Shown piece after piece: positions 16,844-25,972 of a stretch of 64,000 nucleotides of DNA. The notes beneath the pieces were generated by a model. The model was given only the letters and a program-made list of their open reading frames with translations, did not search any database and had not been told where the DNA came from. The DNA is taken from positions 1-64,000 of the forward strand of contig NZ_JACDIT010000006.1 of the NCBI RefSeq assembly GCF_013839445.1. The letters are read 5' to 3'. The stretch is from Chthonobacter albigriseus. GTDB lineage: Bacteria > Pseudomonadota > Alphaproteobacteria > Rhizobiales > Pleomorphomonadaceae. Both the position numbers and the translations under genes were made by a program. How positions within the stretch are numbered: position 1 is the first letter of the stretch; each line of letters begins with the position of its first letter.

Positions 16844-17217
16844 CAAGAAATTGGAGCGTTACAACCTTACACTGCAGTTCGGTGGCATTCAGCGGGGTGT
16901 ACTGGAGTACTATATCGCGACCGAGTACGGGCCGCGGAGCGGTATGTACCGCAGGCCAATCCGGTGAACTGGAAGGAACGGGTGTGACGGTGACCGGGCG
17001 GGGACCCGGCCCTTGGGCGAGGCTGCCCTACTCCAGATATCAGCGCCAACTGCAACGTCACCAGATGTACCCGCGCACCATCAAGCTGATCTCAGTGGCG
17101 CGCCTCAGCTTCGCGTCGCCCTTGTTACTTCCTGTCAACGGACACAGTGTTCTTCCAAACGTGCTTCCCAACCGTTAGACTGCAACTAAAGAGAACAACA
17201 GACACTCGGGGGCAACC

Positions 17218-19389
17218 TTGTTCGAAGAGCAAGCGAGGAAAGCCGAACACTGTCAGGCACTGATCGCCGTCGCGGGAGACCCAGCAATTGATAGCTTTCA
17301 GGAGGAGGTTCGCGAGCAGATTACCAACCCCACCAGTCAGGAAAACTGGCATCGCGAGGTCGGTTTCCGGCGGTACAGATTGGGGGGCGGTGTTCTCCTT
17401 CTTGGCCACCTCTTGAAAGCATGCGCCGAGCGAGCGGGTCTTTCGATCGCGGTATCCACGCCGCAGTTCGAACTGCCGGACCGATTTGATGCCCCCGTAA
17501 AGATCATCAGGTCGCTCGCCTACCTCGTGAGAAGAGAGACCGTCATTGACGGAAAACTTCAGAACCGCTGGTTCGCCTCGCAGTTCGCGGGGTTCAGTCG
17601 CTCAGCCACGCCCTCCAGCAATAAAGGAATTGAGAAGACACTTCGCGGGGTGGATACGGACGGAAGAGAGCCTGATGTCGTAGTGATTGACGATGCGGGC
17701 AACGGCTTCCGAGACGATCCCGAATTGTGGCCCGATTGGCTGCGAAAACCTGGCGCCCATTCATGTTTCCTCGCTGTCCTGAAGATCAACCGCCCCTTCC
17801 GGACCGAAAGCCCCCTGTTCCAAAGCTTCACTTCCTATCCGGCCGCCAACAGGATTGTTGTCGTCAACGGCTACGATCTTCGCGATGACGGGCACGACAT
17901 CAGCCGCCGGCTATCCTGGGAAAGGACGACAGCGGACCTCGCGCGATACGCGACGAAGGAACCCTTCAGTCAACTTTCCAACGGCGGACAGCATACCGTC
18001 GTTGTGCGTCTTGGTCTTGAGGGCACGGGCATTCTCTCGAACGGCGAGGTTCAACTTATCGCCGAGCCGTCTGCAATCGAAGACGATCTGGAAGCTGGCT
18101 CGGGAGCCCAGATGTCCGGAAAAACGTCTGCCTTTACCGCTGGCCTCGTCGTGGCGGCACTTCGCGGTAAATTGAACAGCCCCGATCTCGACGTGGCGCA
18201 GTGCGTTGAAGCTGGTATGAACGCCGCCCTATCGTACCGCCTGAACGGCTACGTGGTGGAGTCCGGCCCTGAGCCAAAACTCACCATTCCCCCGCCGGCC
18301 AATGAAACAGCAGGCTTCAGACCCCAATCGGACAGATCACGTTTTGTCCGGAACTACCAAACCGATGCAGCCGTGACGGCACTTTGGCCGACTCACTATC
18401 GGGCGACTGCAACCACTGGACACGACATCCAGGCTCTCGCCAAGCGGGTCGTCCGAGAGGGTGAGGGTCCGCTTAGACCCTATCTGCGGGCTCGTTTTGG
18501 TGGCCTGGTGGTCACGGACTGGCGCGAGGTCGAAACCTTCCGTTACGTCGACAATCTGATCCGCAAGTACATCGCCGGACAGCAAGCGACGCCCCTGTCC
18601 CTCGCCGTTTTCGGAGCCCCCGGGTCTGGTAAGTCGTTCGGTGTCAAGGAGATCGCACGATCCTTCTCAAAGAAGCAGTTGAAACCGGATATTGCCATCT
18701 TCGAGTTTAACGTCGCTCAATGGTCGAGCCAGCGGGACCTCACGATGGCTCTCCACCGCATTCGGGACGAGGCGATCGCAGGAAAGATGCCTCTAGCCTT
18801 CTTCGACGAGTTCGACGGTAACTGTCGAAACTGGCTCAAGCTCTTCCTCGCGCCCATGCAGGATGGAACATTCCGCGACGAGGCGCAGGACCACACCATT
18901 GGCAGAGCGATCTTCATATTCGCCGGTGGCACAGCAAAGTCTTACCGCGAGTTCACGGCACCACTCGAAGACAGCAAGACAGAAAAGGAACTACGCGACG
19001 CTAAGGCACCGGATTTCATCAGCCGCTTGAGCGGTTCCGTCGACATCCGCGGTATCGACCGCCCGGACGACGCCGAAATGGATGACGGATCGTGGCAGAT
19101 CCGCCGGGCGTTGATCCTAAGAAGCCTCCTCTCGCGGCAGTTCAAGAAAGTCTTCGACCAAGACGGGGTCGCTGACATAGACGAACCGGTACTGGACGGC
19201 CTCCTCGGGGTTCCCCGTTTCAAGCACGGGACCCGCTCACTTGAAGCAATCCTGCGTATGAGCAGTGCGGACGCCGAGACAACCCATTTCGGACTGTCGG
19301 AACTGCCGCCCGACGATCAACTGAAACTGCACGTCGCAACCGGCGAGCTGCTTTCCGCCATTCGGGGAGAGTTGAAGACATTGTCCTGA
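17218..19389 (+). CDS. Ribokinase-like/AAA+ ATPase fusion, candidate defence component
   Basis: The 723-residue protein joins two parts. Residues about 1-320 resemble a PfkB/ribokinase fold: GDPAIDSF near the start, VVVIDDAGNGFRDDPELWP (about 154-172), VVVRLGLEGTGIL and SGKTSAFTAGLVVAALRG. The last replaces the catalytic GAGD motif, so kinase activity is doubtful. Residues about 450-650 are an AAA+ ATPase with Walker A FGAPGSGKSFG (464-474) and Walker B PLAFFDEFDG. The start is TTG at 17218 after a GGGGGCAA stretch; no better ATG is nearby. The stop shares one base with the ATG of the SIR2 gene (TGATG), so the two are translationally coupled. I infer a sensor/regulatory ATPase for the SIR2 effector. 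Confidence 0.8.
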   Translation: MFEEQARKAEHCQALIAVAGDPAIDSFQEEVREQITNPTSQENWHREVGFRRYRLGGGVLLLGHLLKACAERAGLSIAVSTPQFELPDRFDAPVKIIRSLAYLVRRETVIDGKLQNRWFASQFAGFSRSATPSSNKGIEKTLRGVDTDGREPDVVVIDDAGNGFRDDPELWPDWLRKPGAHSCFLAVLKINRPFRTESPLFQSFTSYPAANRIVVVNGYDLRDDGHDISRRLSWERTTADLARYATKEPFSQLSNGGQHTVVVRLGLEGTGILSNGEVQLIAEPSAIEDDLEAGSGAQMSGKTSAFTAGLVVAALRGKLNSPDLDVAQCVEAGMNAALSYRLNGYVVESGPEPKLTIPPPANETAGFRPQSDRSRFVRNYQTDAAVTALWPTHYRATATTGHDIQALAKRVVREGEGPLRPYLRARFGGLVVTDWREVETFRYVDNLIRKYIAGQQATPLSLAVFGAPGSGKSFGVKEIARSFSKKQLKPDIAIFEFNVAQWSSQRDLTMALHRIRDEAIAGKMPLAFFDEFDGNCRNWLKLFLAPMQDGTFRDEAQDHTIGRAIFIFAGGTAKSYREFTAPLEDSKTEKELRDAKAPDFISRLSGSVDIRGIDRPDDAEMDDGSWQIRRALILRSLLSRQFKKVFDQDGVADIDEPVLDGLLGVPRFKHGTRSLEAILRMSSADAETTHFGLSELPPDDQLKLHVATGELLSAIRGELKTLS

Positions 19390-22013
19390 TGCAGCTCATT
19401 CAAGAGCTTGGGGCCATTTGCACCAAACCCGTTCCTACGAAAAGCGATCGATCACCCATGTGGACGCATGTTCATCCCTACGAGAAAGCTGAGTTGACCG
19501 CCGAGTCGATTGAAAGGCACGGGCGTATGGCTCTGTACCGAGCCCTTAGCCTGCGCCGGGTCGTCGGGTTTATCGGCTCAGGCGTGACGATCGCCTATGG
19601 GCAGCCGACTTGGGCGGAACTCGCGGCCGTCGCAATCGAGGCTGTCCGAATGAAGATTGACGACCACAAACCGAATGACTGGCCGGGCGAAGCGAAGAGC
19701 CTTGCCAAACTCCTCGGGGCCTCTGACAAGGACATCAAAGAACGGGTTGCAGTAGTATTCAAACTCGACCCAGAAGACGAGTTTCGGCTGAGTAGCCGTA
19801 TTCCCAATCTCCTCGCGCTCTGCGAAGCTACGCTCAAGATCCTGGCCAAGAAGCCCGGGGGCGGGACCAGCGCCGAAATTGCCGCGGCTGCCCGAAAGGA
19901 AATTGCACGTGAGATACTATCGCCACCCAAGAAAGTCGCGCAGAACCGGCTAACGCGCGCCAAAGTGAAAATCGATCTCAAGAAAATCCCTCCGTACAGC
20001 CCGTTCGACTTCGTCCGCCTCCTAGCGCACCTGATTACGTCGAGCGAAACGGTATCCCCCAATCAGACGTCGTTCCTTAGGGAGCACTTTGAGGACGTCG
20101 ACGAAGGAATTCGATGCGCCCCGGACTGCGACATTATCAAGTCTCTCATGGATCTCGGACTTCGGCGATTTGTTACATTGAATTATGATGTTGAGATTGA
20201 GAGGCGAATCGCACACGAGGCAAAGGACACATCTAAAGAAGATTTCGGTAGACTATTGAGCGAAAGTGAGCACGGAAACTCGAAAGTACGTAAGACGCAA
20301 CACGCTCCTGGTGTTGCCCCGTCCATCAGCGTGGAAATGTGCGAGGAAACAGCTGCCGACCTGATCAACTTCAGTGCGCATCCAAAGCGAGCAGAGCGAT
20401 CCGTCTTTCATCTCCACGGTCGCGCTGATCGCCCGGAGGGCATGATCCTGACGGAGGACGACTATAAAAGGCTCTACGTGAAAGACGGGATCTCGCGTCG
20501 CATCTTTCGAGACGGCCAGGAGATCCTACTGTCAGGGAACGATGTGTTGTTCGTCGGTGTCGGTATGGAGGAAAGCGACGTTCTCGGCGCGCTCCGACTT
20601 TACATGACCCGAGACCCGAATTCTGACACGGAAACGCGCGAGACCTACGTATTAATTGAAAGCGTCGCCGATACAGAAGATAGCGATACAAAGTACTCTC
20701 GAGACGATGTTCAAAAGGCGATCGATCTCAAAATCAAGTACGGGGTCAGCACCCTCTTTTTCGGAAGGAGGATGAAGGGCTATCGGCAGATACAGCGGGC
20801 GTTCAAATCGGCTCAAGAGGTAATGGATGACGCGTCTTCGTTCTCAGCAGGCGAAGTCGACCAATGGAAGATGTGGCTAGAACGCGCCGGTAAAAGTCTG
20901 ACTAAAATAGATGAGATCGTTAAGAGTGACAATGCGACTGGCGATGTTGGCGTCGAATACAAACAGCTACCTATAAGAAGATATGAGGTAGACGCAGTTA
21001 ACGCATTGCGCAGAGAAATTTACGGACATTCGGAGGATCTGACGGGCGGGAAGAATAAAGACGACGTCCGCAAACGCATCCAACAAAAACGTATCCAACA
21101 AACAAGACGACTTGGCCGGCTCCTTATCGCCGCCATCTCCAGCCGTATGCGGACGCGCGCCTTGATGCATGAACTCGAACACATCGAGAAAAGGCAGCAG
21201 GAATGGTGGCGTGACTGGCGTGTTCTGCCCCGCTTTGCGCGACCCACTTTCAACGTTAAGGAAAAGTCTGAAAAAGTTCCTCACCCGGTTTGGAGCAGGC
21301 AAGCAGTCGTGCTGGAGCGCTCCGTCAATGAAATTACAGATTTCGAGATGCTAAAGCAGGCTCAAGCCGCTGCGAACCCCGCTGTCGCATACCCTTGTCC
21401 GTTTGGATTACGTATACTCCGCCTAGCCATGACGCGGGGAGCCGGACGCGGCACTTTCCTCTCTATGCTCCAGAATCCTCTGATTCACAAGCAATTATTC
21501 CCCAAAAACAGCTCCAGTAACGAATATCAGAGTGCCTTTTTCGCTTCTACCGCCTTCAGCATACAATTTAACTCCGTCATCCAAGCTCTTTGTTCCATGC
21601 TGGCTGGCGCGATCGCTAAGGTAGATGACGAAAACGACGAAATTGCGCAGAAGTATCCGCACAGGGTGTTGAAACGTGACGACAAAATATCGGTCGTCCA
21701 CGTCCATGTCCTCGATCTTCTGAAGGCGCTTATGGAGAAATACGTAGCTCTATATAGAAGCGGGAAGGTCGGCCGAATCTTTTTATGCCTCGGAGGTCTG
21801 GATCGGCTTTGCGATTCCAGCGGGCACGCGTTCAGCCCGACCCATCGAGCCTTCTTTCGAATGATCACGGCGTACGGCTTTGATAGCAAGGACTGGCCAC
21901 TGGATCTCGTCCTCGTTTCCAGCTGGGTCGAAACGCCGCTCGCTTACCTGAGCGAGCCCAGTACCTCACACGACTTGGCAAGTAGCGGAGTCAACAGAGA
22001 GTTGAAGAACTGA
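19389..22013 (+). CDS. SIR2-domain/STAND-type NTPase, candidate NAD-depleting effector
   Basis: The 874-residue product begins with a SIR2-like domain: VVGFIGSGVTIAYGQPTWAE (NAD-binding loop), RFVTLNYDVEIE (about 258-270) with the catalytic Asn, SVFHLHGRADRPEGMILTED (about 338-358) with the catalytic His, and DVLFVGVGMEESDV. Residues about 600-870 look like a STAND/P-loop NTPase with TRGAGRGTFLSML (about 682-694) in place of a GxGKGT Walker A and RIFLCLGGLDRL in place of Walker B. Both are degenerate (Lys to Arg; acidic residue lost). Defence SIR2 proteins such as ThsA and Avs5 cleave NAD+. The reading frame continues after the single TGA at 22011 into a winged-helix/TPR half, so this may be the front of a 1.6-kilo-residue protein. 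Confidence 0.85.
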   Translation: MQLIQELGAICTKPVPTKSDRSPMWTHVHPYEKAELTAESIERHGRMALYRALSLRRVVGFIGSGVTIAYGQPTWAELAAVAIEAVRMKIDDHKPNDWPGEAKSLAKLLGASDKDIKERVAVVFKLDPEDEFRLSSRIPNLLALCEATLKILAKKPGGGTSAEIAAAARKEIAREILSPPKKVAQNRLTRAKVKIDLKKIPPYSPFDFVRLLAHLITSSETVSPNQTSFLREHFEDVDEGIRCAPDCDIIKSLMDLGLRRFVTLNYDVEIERRIAHEAKDTSKEDFGRLLSESEHGNSKVRKTQHAPGVAPSISVEMCEETAADLINFSAHPKRAERSVFHLHGRADRPEGMILTEDDYKRLYVKDGISRRIFRDGQEILLSGNDVLFVGVGMEESDVLGALRLYMTRDPNSDTETRETYVLIESVADTEDSDTKYSRDDVQKAIDLKIKYGVSTLFFGRRMKGYRQIQRAFKSAQEVMDDASSFSAGEVDQWKMWLERAGKSLTKIDEIVKSDNATGDVGVEYKQLPIRRYEVDAVNALRREIYGHSEDLTGGKNKDDVRKRIQQKRIQQTRRLGRLLIAAISSRMRTRALMHELEHIEKRQQEWWRDWRVLPRFARPTFNVKEKSEKVPHPVWSRQAVVLERSVNEITDFEMLKQAQAAANPAVAYPCPFGLRILRLAMTRGAGRGTFLSMLQNPLIHKQLFPKNSSSNEYQSAFFASTAFSIQFNSVIQALCSMLAGAIAKVDDENDEIAQKYPHRVLKRDDKISVVHVHVLDLLKALMEKYVALYRSGKVGRIFLCLGGLDRLCDSSGHAFSPTHRAFFRMITAYGFDSKDWPLDLVLVSSWVETPLAYLSEPSTSHDLASSGVNRELKN

Positions 22014-22055
22014 ACAGTTCTGAGCAACCTTAGTCTGCACGAGAAAATAAGAGTT

Positions 22056-24137
22056 TTGAACTCCACAGTAAAAAGCAAAGAGGCGGGCGATTTTTTAAGT
22101 AAATTTATTGAGGGTCTAGATGTCGCCACCGCAAAAAGCATCTGGAAGCTGGGCCAAATCCTGAAGACCCTCGAGAGTAGTATGGCGCTGACGGCCTGGT
22201 GTTTTCACCTGTATCGAGAGACCGTCTACGGTAGGACTGGAAAGGATTCGAAGGCAGAACTCATAGAGTTTTTGGAGCGCTTGGATGACGGTGCTGCGGA
22301 AGGTGGCGCCTCGGGTGTTCTCTCAGCTGTTTTGGGCAGTTGGGTTGCCTGGGATCGGAACAATCTTGAAAAGAGCGTTCCGCGGAACGATAGCGTCATA
22401 TTGCGCCACCTGACGCTGTTCGTCACGCCGGTATCGGCTCGGACATTAAGCAATTGCCCGGACGTCTGTCGAATCGCCGACAAGAACACGACTGCGCTAC
22501 GCGCCGTAACCGCAACACTTGAACGCTTGTCTGCACGGGGTTTGCTACAGAAATTTAATAAAAATAAATATCAGGACGTAACATACGTCATGCATGATCA
22601 GATCAGAGAGCATTATGCCCGCAGCATGGGCCTATTCGTTCCAGACGGAGCCGAGAGAAACCATTACCAAGCGTCGCTCTACTGCACACAGCCTCGTGAC
22701 CTACCTACCCCATCTATGGAGCATTTCACGTGGGTTCGAGATATCGTGATGCACCAGATCGATGTGTGCCGTCAGATCGTCGGAGAATACTACTCCAAAA
22801 ACGACCCGCGTCCAGTTCAAATTGAAACGATTTCGAGAGAATTGAGGCTGGCCAGAGCTGTAGCGCAGTCTCTACAAGCAACTTACGGAATCCTGAGAGG
22901 TGGTTTTTCGATCGCTGTCCTTGCTCGACTTCCCTTCACTGAGGAGGATGTTGAACAAAAAAAACCATTTGGCGAATTCCGAAATTGGCTTCGCAGGCTA
23001 ATCAATGCCGCAAACGGCCTAGACGAGATGATCGATAAGATCGACAGAAAGATTGAGAAGCGGCTGGAGAATTCAGGTATTAAAAATGGCGAGCAAGCGA
23101 AGCTTCGTGAGAAAAGGCAGACTCTGTCGTATCTGCGCCCTTTATTCATGGAGGAGATCGCCTGGCTCCTGAATGAAAGGGGCCTTGTTTCATTCGTCCA
23201 AGGGCGAACCTACGATGCCGTCCAGCATTTCCATCGGGCTCATCAACTCGTCCGACACACACGCGATGCGAGTGTCCAGGAGAGCGCCTATTTCGCCATG
23301 GAACGGCGGATCCGGCTCAATTGGATCGCGGCCCAGATCGACCGCGGTAACATCGTCAAGGCTCGGGATGAGGCGGTCTCCATCCTCGACCACACGGCGG
23401 AGTTCGACTGGTCGACCCGGAGCGTGACGAATCTCTACGCCCGAGGATACTTGGCCCTGTCCGATCACCTCTCTGGAGCCGTCGATCCTGCCAAGAAAAA
23501 CTACCTGTCGGTGATTGATGGATGTAACGAGCAGGGAAACATGCGCGGCGTCGCCATCTTTCGACGTCATCTCTCGGACCTCTACGCCAGTCAGGAACGT
23601 CTGGACGACGCCCGTGAGCAGATCAATCTGGCGGTCGCTGCGGCGGCGAGGTCAGAGCAGCAGGACGTGCTCCATGGATGCCTTTTGACACTTGCCAGTC
23701 TGCTTGGTCGGGGCGGAAACCCTCGAGGCGCACTCGAGCGATTGGATCAGGTCGACACCTACGGTCGACGTGCCGGGATCTTGAAACTTCAAGCCGATGT
23801 GCTGCGTATGCGCGCGGAAATCATGTTCCAGCAGGGGGAAACCGATCAGTCCGCAGCCCTCGTAGCGCGCTCAATCGCGATCTGCAACCGACACGGCATA
23901 CGTCTCCGAAAGCTGCACGCTCTTATCCTCTATGCGGAGATTATCCAGAGCGAAGGTCAAGACGAACACGCTCGGAACCTGCTCATCGAGGCACGGCTGA
24001 AATGCGAACGGTTGGGCTACAACACCAAGGGTGCTCGAGCGCATCGTCTTCTGAATCGCTTTGCTCATGAACGAAGGGGACAGACCGGGAGTCTATTGAG
24101 CGATGCAGCTAGGACGACCGGTTCGGCATGGAGCTAG
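22056..24137 (+). CDS. Winged-helix/TPR half of the SIR2-STAND protein (same frame after TGA)
   Basis: The 693-residue frame has a winged-helix-like segment (LRAVTATLERLSARGLLQKF followed by TYVMHDQIREHYARSMG, about residues 148-195) and a C-terminal array of TPR-like helices from about residue 365 to 680 (FRRHLSDLYASQERLDDARE, ADVLRMRAEIMFQQGETDQS). Winged helix plus TPR is the standard sensor end of STAND proteins. It is in exactly the same frame as the SIR2-STAND gene, with only the TGA at 22011-22013 and 14 sense codons before the possible TTG start at 22056. That start has a weak ribosome site, and the first in-frame ATG is at 22182. It may be a nonsense-split gene, a recoded stop or a two-chain protein. 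No frameshift is present. Confidence 0.75.
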   Translation: MNSTVKSKEAGDFLSKFIEGLDVATAKSIWKLGQILKTLESSMALTAWCFHLYRETVYGRTGKDSKAELIEFLERLDDGAAEGGASGVLSAVLGSWVAWDRNNLEKSVPRNDSVILRHLTLFVTPVSARTLSNCPDVCRIADKNTTALRAVTATLERLSARGLLQKFNKNKYQDVTYVMHDQIREHYARSMGLFVPDGAERNHYQASLYCTQPRDLPTPSMEHFTWVRDIVMHQIDVCRQIVGEYYSKNDPRPVQIETISRELRLARAVAQSLQATYGILRGGFSIAVLARLPFTEEDVEQKKPFGEFRNWLRRLINAANGLDEMIDKIDRKIEKRLENSGIKNGEQAKLREKRQTLSYLRPLFMEEIAWLLNERGLVSFVQGRTYDAVQHFHRAHQLVRHTRDASVQESAYFAMERRIRLNWIAAQIDRGNIVKARDEAVSILDHTAEFDWSTRSVTNLYARGYLALSDHLSGAVDPAKKNYLSVIDGCNEQGNMRGVAIFRRHLSDLYASQERLDDAREQINLAVAAAARSEQQDVLHGCLLTLASLLGRGGNPRGALERLDQVDTYGRRAGILKLQADVLRMRAEIMFQQGETDQSAALVARSIAICNRHGIRLRKLHALILYAEIIQSEGQDEHARNLLIEARLKCERLGYNTKGARAHRLLNRFAHERRGQTGSLLSDAARTTGSAWS

Positions 24138-24396
24138 TGTTCGACTCAGTTACGGACGAGAGGCTGAGGTGCTCCCCGTTTCCCGGACGTTTTAGCGGCG
24201 CTGCGAAGCTTGTTTCTTCCCGTCGTAAAGCCGCCAGTCTGATGCCATCGGCACCCTGGCGGACTTCCTCCGGCGTCCGTCCGCCTAGTGCCGGGTGTGG
24301 CCGTGAGCCGTTGCAGGAGGTCACCAATCGTTCGAGCCCGGCGCGGGCTTCGGACCCGGTCTCGGAGGCGTGGAGATAGATGCATTCGTATTTCTG
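24109..24396 (-). pseudogene. C-terminal fragment of an IS3-family transposase
   Basis: The minus-strand frame reads KYECIYLHASETGSEARAGL followed by SRPHPALGGRTPEEV. This is the typical end of an IS3-group OrfB (compare IKYEEVYLHAYETVSEARAG and RRPHSSLGRRTPDEVY). The catalytic core upstream is absent. It overlaps the end of the TPR gene tail to tail, so the insertion is immediately behind the defence cassette. Confidence 0.65.
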
Positions 24397-24633
24397 CGAC
24401 GTAAGCCTCCGGCGACACCCGCCTTGTGGCCGCTTCCGCGCCGATCAAGGTTCGCCCTTAAGTCCAGACCTAAGGTGATCATCTTATGAAGGTCGAAGTG
24501 CTCGGAGCTGAACGCCAGAGGAGGCTCGGTTGATCTGAACAGGTTCCGGGCGTTTTCAAAGTGGTTTTCCGCCTCGGTTATGAACCGCCCTGGGTTTGCC
24601 GGAGGCTCCAACTCCTGAGAAGGTGGAGCCTCC

Positions 24634-24702
24634 ATGGGCAATACGATCAACAAATCTTCTCCCGAAGTCCGCCAGAGGGCGATCCGTCTTGTGCTGGATT
24701 GA
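24634..24702 (+). pseudogene. N-terminal fragment of an IS3-family OrfA
   Basis: Twenty-two codons, MGNTINKSSPEVRQRAIRLV followed by LD, match the start of IS3-family OrfA proteins (usual form KKSSPEVRERAVRMVLEH). The frame is cut exactly where the neighbouring IS begins at 24700; its first bases supply the TGA. The rest of OrfA is not present in the window. Confidence 0.65.
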
Positions 24703-24762
24703 CCTGCCACTGCTTCTTTCCTCCACGTGGCGTTAGAGTCCGGCCTGACGAGGGACGGACAG

Positions 24763-25029
24763 ATGAAGCGAGCACGGTTCACTGAGGAACAGATCATCGG
24801 GGTGCTGAAGGAGCACGAGGCAGGCGCCAAGACGGCCGACCTCGCCCGGAAGCACGGCATCTCCGAGGCGACACTGTACAACTAGAAGGCCAAATACGGC
24901 GGCATGGACGTGTCCGAGGCCAAGCGGCTGAAGGCGCTCGAGGATGAGAACGCGAGGCTGAAGAAGCTGCTGGCGGAGTCGATGCTCGACGCGGCGGCTC
25001 TTCGTGAACTGCTTGCAAAAAAATGGTAG
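24763..25029 (+). pseudogene. IS407-like transposase OrfA with a nonsense codon
   Basis: The frame encodes MKRARFTEEQIIGVLKEHEA, a helix-turn-helix (ADLARKHGISEATLYN), then TAG at 24883-24885, then KAKYGGMDVSEAKRLKAL and a leucine-zipper-like tail (ENARLKKLLAESMLDAAALR) ending KKW. In related OrfA proteins the interrupted position is a tryptophan (YNWKAKYGG), so one TGG to TAG change has inactivated it. Confidence 0.8.
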
Positions 25030-25972
25030 GGCCCGCCGCCAAGCGCGAAGCGGTCGCGCATCTGAAGGCCGTGCTCGGCCTGTCGGAGCGGCGGGCCTGC
25101 AGCATCGTTTCGGCAGACCGGACCATGATCCGCTACCGTTCTCGCAGGCCGGCGGACACGGCGCTGCGTGAGCGTCTGCGGGCTCTGGCGAACGAACGGC
25201 ACCGGTTTGGATACCGTCGTCTCTTCGTCCTCCTGCGCCGGGATGGCGAGCCGTCGGGCATCAACCGGGTCTATCGGCTCTACCGCGAGGAGGGACTGAC
25301 GGTGAGGAAGCGACGCGCCCGGCGGCGCGCGGTCGGCACCAGGGCGCCAATCCTCGTCGAGGCGAAGGCGAACGCCCGCTGGTCGGTGGACTTCGTCCAT
25401 GATCAGTTAGCCTGCGGGCGGCGCTTTCGGGTCCTCAACGTCGTCGACGACGTGACCCGCGAGTCCCTTGCGGCGATCCCGGACACGTCGATCTCCGGAC
25501 GCCGTGTCGCGCGGGAACTGACGGCCCTGCTCGCCCGGCGCGGCAAGCCGGGCATGATCGTCTCCGATCACGGGACGGAGTTCACCCCCGCCTTCGCGGG
25601 GGCAGGCTCTCGAACGCCATGCTCGCTTGGGCGGCTGAGCATCGGGTGACCTGGCACTTCATCGCGCCGGGCAAGCCCATGCAGAACGCCTACTGCGAGA
25701 GCTTCAACGGCCGCATGCGCGACGAGCTCCTGAACGAGAGCCTGTTCTTCGGCCTCGACCATGCCCGGGCGAAGATCGCAGCCTGGGCGGACGAATACAA
25801 CCGGATCCGACCTCACTCGGCTCTCGGCTACCAGACCCCGGCCGTCTATGCGGCCAATCTCTCCGCAATGGCCAATCGGCTGCGCAACCCCGACCAGCTC
25901 CGCCGATCGGCCATTGCTCCACCCGCGCCAGACGGCGCACAATCCGCCGAGACTCTAGTCGCCGCTGGATGA
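25023..25972 (+). pseudogene. IS407-like transposase OrfB with a frameshift
   Basis: The DDE integrase frame starts at the orfA/orfB overlap (AAKREAVAHLKAVLGLSERR) and includes WSVDFVHDQL and VSDHGTEFT, the first two catalytic acids. At about 25588 it is broken by a 23-bp insertion that contains a GC-rich palindrome; the second half (AMLAWAAEHRVTWHFIAPGK, then AYCESFNGRMRDELLN with the catalytic Glu) continues in the next frame from 25619 to 25972. Removing the insertion restores GTEFTSNAMLAW, the family consensus. Confidence 0.82.
25588..25610 (+). repeat. Palindromic 23-bp insertion inside the transposase
   Basis: The inserted bases read CCCGCCTTCGCGGGGG, then CAGGCTC. Together with the preceding ACCC they form a stem around the CTTCG-type loop. 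The sequence resembles the core CCCCGCCTTCGCGGGG of widespread REP-like palindromes. Start and end may be shifted a base or two because of repeated Cs. Confidence 0.55.

Noticed and set aside
16687-17178. Open frame of 163 codons across the left attachment repeat
   Set aside because: It translates the tRNA-Gly fragment and its terminator (the familiar spurious SGRWDSNPRPQPW peptide), has no ribosome site and no protein-like pattern.
22011-22013. TGA as a selenocysteine codon
   Set aside because: No catalytic Cys/Sec context is expected between the NTPase and winged-helix parts, and I see no SECIS-like hairpin directly downstream; nonsense or readthrough is simpler.
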